From Paracoccus sp. IB05 (GTDB lineage Bacteria > Pseudomonadota > Alphaproteobacteria > Rhodobacterales > Rhodobacteraceae), in assembly GCF_016405985.1 (NCBI RefSeq), contig NZ_JAEFCF010000036.1, positions 1-55,005 on the forward strand: a stretch of DNA of 55,005 bases. The letters run 5' to 3'. This document shows positions 53,031 to 55,005 of this stretch, piece after piece. A model generated the notes under the pieces. It was not told where the DNA came from, did no database searches, and worked only from the letters and a program-made list of their open reading frames with translations. Within the stretch, counting starts at the first letter, position 1, and the number at the start of each line of letters is the position of its first letter. A program made the translations under genes and the position numbers.

Positions 53031-54172
53031 GGCTGCTGGCTCTGATCCTCGCGCTGCTGGCGCTGCCCCTTGCGGCTGGCGCCGAGGCCGGTCTGAAGCT
53101 GTCCATCCTGCGCGATGGCGACGGCCCGCAACCGGTGGTGGGTGAGATGATCCCGGTCATCATCCGCGCCGTTTACGACTACAAGATCGCCAATGAAAAG
53201 CTGGAGATCACCCCCAGCACGGCGTTCGACTGGATCCAGACCCATCCCGATGACTGGCATGAGGAGCGTATCGACGGCCTGCCGAAGATCGTGATGGAGC
53301 GCAGGCTGGCGCTCTGGCCAAAGCGGGCGGGGCCTTTGCAATTCGGCCCGGCGCGCCATCAGCTGACCATCATCAACAGGCAAAGTCAGCGTGAGGATGC
53401 GCTGGTGGTGGCACCACCGCTGATGCTCTCGGTAGGAGAGTTCCCGGCGCTGAAAGGCTGGCATTTCGCAGCGTCAGAGATTGACCTGACCGAAGAGCTG
53501 TCCACTGACCCTGCGCATCTTGCCGATGGAGAGACCGTGACCCGGGTGATCCGGCTGCGGGTGGCTGATGCGCTGCCCGAACAGATCCCGCCCCGGCCCG
53601 TCGTGTCAGAAAACTGGCTGATCACCTTTGCCGCCCCCACAAGGCGCGAGCTGATCCGCACCGAGACCGGGCCAGAGACCGAGGTGATCTGGTCCTGGCA
53701 ATTCCGCCCCCATACCGGCGAGCCGGGTGTGCTGGAGCCGGTGAAGATCCCCTGGTTCAACACCCGGTCGCGCCGGATCGAGACGGTCGAAATTCCCGCG
53801 CTCACCATCGGCTATGCCAGTTTCTACACCGGCCAGGTGCCGCGCGGGCAGATCGGGACCGGACAGGCGCTGGCGCTGGCGGCCATGGTGGCGCTTGGCC
53901 TTGCCCTGGGCTCTGGCCTTGCCGCCTGGCGGCTGCGCCCGGATCGGAGCGGTCAGGCGCTGCGCCGGCTCCGGGCGCGCTACGCGCCGCTGGCGCTGAT
54001 CCGGCGCTGGCAGGCCTGGCGCAAAGGTGATCTTCTGACCCTGCGCCGCCTGCTGGGCGAGGCGGGCGCGGCGCCGGAAAGGCTCACGCGGCTCGAATCG
54101 CAGATCTACGGGCGGCCGTCACAGCCGCCGCCACAGCCGGCTTCTGCGGCGCCGCCTCACACCTTTGGCTGA
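53024..54172 (+). CDS. BatD-like membrane-anchored protein
   Basis: This 382-residue protein has a signal peptide (LLALILALLALPLAAGAEA), a periplasmic beta-rich region of about 250 residues, a transmembrane helix near 285-305 (ALALAAMVALGLALGSGLAAW) and a cytoplasmic helical tail. The layout is that of BatD/oxygen-tolerance proteins, which work with VWA pairs. It overlaps the previous gene by seven bases and ends the operon, with gfa following 69 bases later. Confidence 0.8.
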   Translation: MVRLLALILALLALPLAAGAEAGLKLSILRDGDGPQPVVGEMIPVIIRAVYDYKIANEKLEITPSTAFDWIQTHPDDWHEERIDGLPKIVMERRLALWPKRAGPLQFGPARHQLTIINRQSQREDALVVAPPLMLSVGEFPALKGWHFAASEIDLTEELSTDPAHLADGETVTRVIRLRVADALPEQIPPRPVVSENWLITFAAPTRRELIRTETGPETEVIWSWQFRPHTGEPGVLEPVKIPWFNTRSRRIETVEIPALTIGYASFYTGQVPRGQIGTGQALALAAMVALGLALGSGLAAWRLRPDRSGQALRRLRARYAPLALIRRWQAWRKGDLLTLRRLLGEAGAAPERLTRLESQIYGRPSQPPPQPASAAPPHTFG

Positions 54173-54241
54173 ATTGTCGCCAGCCGGGCCGCGTTCAATA
54201 GTGCAGATAACAAGGCCGCTGTGGCCGGGGAGGAACATATC

Positions 54242-54823
54242 GTGACCTATGAGAATGTGAAAATCCATCCTGCGGTGGATGGCGGCGTGAAAAAGGGATC
54301 TGCCGGCTTCGGCGGTGGCACTTTGCATTGCAATTGTGCCAGCGACCGGGTCGAGGTGAAGGTCTCGGCGCAGACCGCGCATAACCATGTCTGCGGCTGC
54401 ACCAAATGCTGGAAACCCGATGGTTCGGTCTTCGCGCAGATCGCCGTTGTCGGGCGCGACGCGGTCAGCGTCACCGCCAATGAGGGCAAGCTGAAGATCG
54501 TGAATGCGGCCGCGCCGATCCAGCGCCACGCCTGCACAGGCTGCGGCGCGCATATGTATGGCCGGATCGAGAATAAGGAACACCCGTTCTACGGTCTCGA
54601 TTTCGTGCATACCGAGCTTTCGGACCAATCGGGCTGGTCGGAGCCGCAATTCGCGGCCTTTGTTTCCTCGGTGATCGAATCCGGTGTGGATCCGTCGCGG
54701 ATGGAGGGCATCCGGGGCCGGCTGCGCGAACTGGGGCTGGAACCCTATGACGCGCTGTCGCCGCCGCTGATGGACGCGATCGCCACCCATGCCGCGAAAA
54801 AATCCGGCGCTCTTCCCGCCTGA
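54242..54823 (+). CDS. gfa: S-(hydroxymethyl)glutathione synthase (Gfa)
   Basis: This 193-residue zinc enzyme promotes condensation of formaldehyde with glutathione. It shows [14 protein letters not shown], zinc cysteines C30 and C32, the strongly conserved [14 protein letters not shown] (C51, C53, C56) and [13 protein letters not shown] (C98, C101). The start is GTG at 54242 with GGAGG eight bases upstream; a GTG at 54221 is less likely. It lies just before a formaldehyde dehydrogenase gene, the usual gfa-flhA order in Paracoccus-like bacteria. Confidence 0.93.
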   Translation: MTYENVKIHPAVDGGVKKGSAGFGGGTLHCNCASDRVEVKVSAQTAHNHVCGCTKCWKPDGSVFAQIAVVGRDAVSVTANEGKLKIVNAAAPIQRHACTGCGAHMYGRIENKEHPFYGLDFVHTELSDQSGWSEPQFAAFVSSVIESGVDPSRMEGIRGRLRELGLEPYDALSPPLMDAIATHAAKKSGALPA

Positions 54824-54952
54824 GCGATGCCCCCGCGTCCGGAGCGGTGTAACACGCTTTCCGGACCGGGGATCTCAGCCCGAAACCCCGCCATGCCCCG
54901 GATCCGTCCGGCGGCATGGCGTCACAAAGACAGCATGTTAAGGACCTGACCC

Positions 54953-55005
54953 ATGCGTACCCGTGCCGCCGTTGCTCTTGCCGCAGGCAAACCGCTGGAA
55001 ATCAT
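54953..55005 (+). CDS. S-(hydroxymethyl)glutathione dehydrogenase, N-terminus only (cut by window end)
   Basis: The 17 visible codons read MRTRAAVALAAGKPLEI, the standard opening of class III alcohol/formaldehyde dehydrogenases, and follow gfa by 129 bases. It would oxidise S-hydroxymethylglutathione to S-formylglutathione. The gene continues beyond the window. It parallels the protein at 10844, which opens with the equivalent AAGRPLEIAE. Confidence 0.8.
   Translation, partial: MRTRAAVALAAGKPLEI

Noticed and set aside
1-55005. CRISPR arrays, tRNA and rRNA genes
   Set aside because: No regularly spaced repeats, no tRNA-like cloverleaf and no rRNA sequence were recognised by eye; a tRNA scan would be needed to exclude a missed tRNA.

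Overview
The window is GC-rich, densely packed DNA that reads as alphaproteobacterial, most likely Rhodobacteraceae and close to Paracoccus. The pointers are a bioBFDAGC operon with BioR-type operator boxes, a MoxR/DUF58/VWA (mxa- or Bat-like) operon followed by gfa and the start of a glutathione-dependent formaldehyde dehydrogenase, and many ABC uptake systems for small organic substrates. This assignment rests on gene content only.

Layout. (1) 0-1.6 kb: a decayed IS6-family element and unassigned sequence. (2) 1.6-15.3 kb: one long + strand catabolic cluster. It holds a MocE-like Rieske ferredoxin, a CUT2 sugar ABC transporter, an FGGY kinase, a MocD-like di-iron oxygenase, a MocF-like ferredoxin reductase, a class III alcohol/formaldehyde dehydrogenase, an HGGYW alpha/beta hydrolase, a LysR regulator and a GlpD-type dehydrogenase. 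It looks like a complete route for import, oxidative demethylation, formaldehyde disposal and entry of a polyol phosphate into central metabolism; the substrate is unknown. (3) 15.3-16.1 kb: a gutted hipBA module. (4) 16.1-17.9 kb: a divergent SDR/LysR pair. (5) 18.0-26.7 kb: a - strand operon with a PotABCD-like ABC transporter, an M19 dipeptidase homolog that lacks several canonical metal ligands, a GST, a deaminase-type amidohydrolase, a flavodoxin-fold oxidoreductase and a LysR regulator. (6) 26.7-27.8 kb: a decayed imuB-like gene. (7) 27.8-33.9 kb: the biotin operon bioBFDAGC followed by a GntR gene that is probably bioR, with two BioR-like boxes upstream of bioB. (8) 34.1-39.8 kb: an ABC transporter of the ferric/AfuABC type with an inositol-monophosphatase-family enzyme and a divergent DeoR regulator, which suggests sugar-phosphate uptake rather than iron uptake. 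(9) 39.9-43.5 kb: a 899-residue secreted cysteine-rich repeat protein facing two small membrane proteins. (10) 43.5-45.3 kb: a gene graveyard (GMC oxidoreductase, FAD-linked oxidase and a SnoaL-like tail). (11) 45.5-47.6 kb: a divergent MFS/ArsR pair. (12) 48.4-55.0 kb: the MoxR/VWA operon, gfa and a truncated formaldehyde dehydrogenase.

Two themes link the regions. Formaldehyde chemistry appears at both ends: an oxidative demethylase cluster with its own class III dehydrogenase at the left, and gfa plus a second class III dehydrogenase at the right. In addition, several dead genes (IS6 transposase, hipA, GMC oxidoreductase) keep both termini but have lost the middle, which suggests a recurrent internal-deletion mode of decay here. 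All functional calls come from reading the translated sequence and recalling family motifs; no database search was run.
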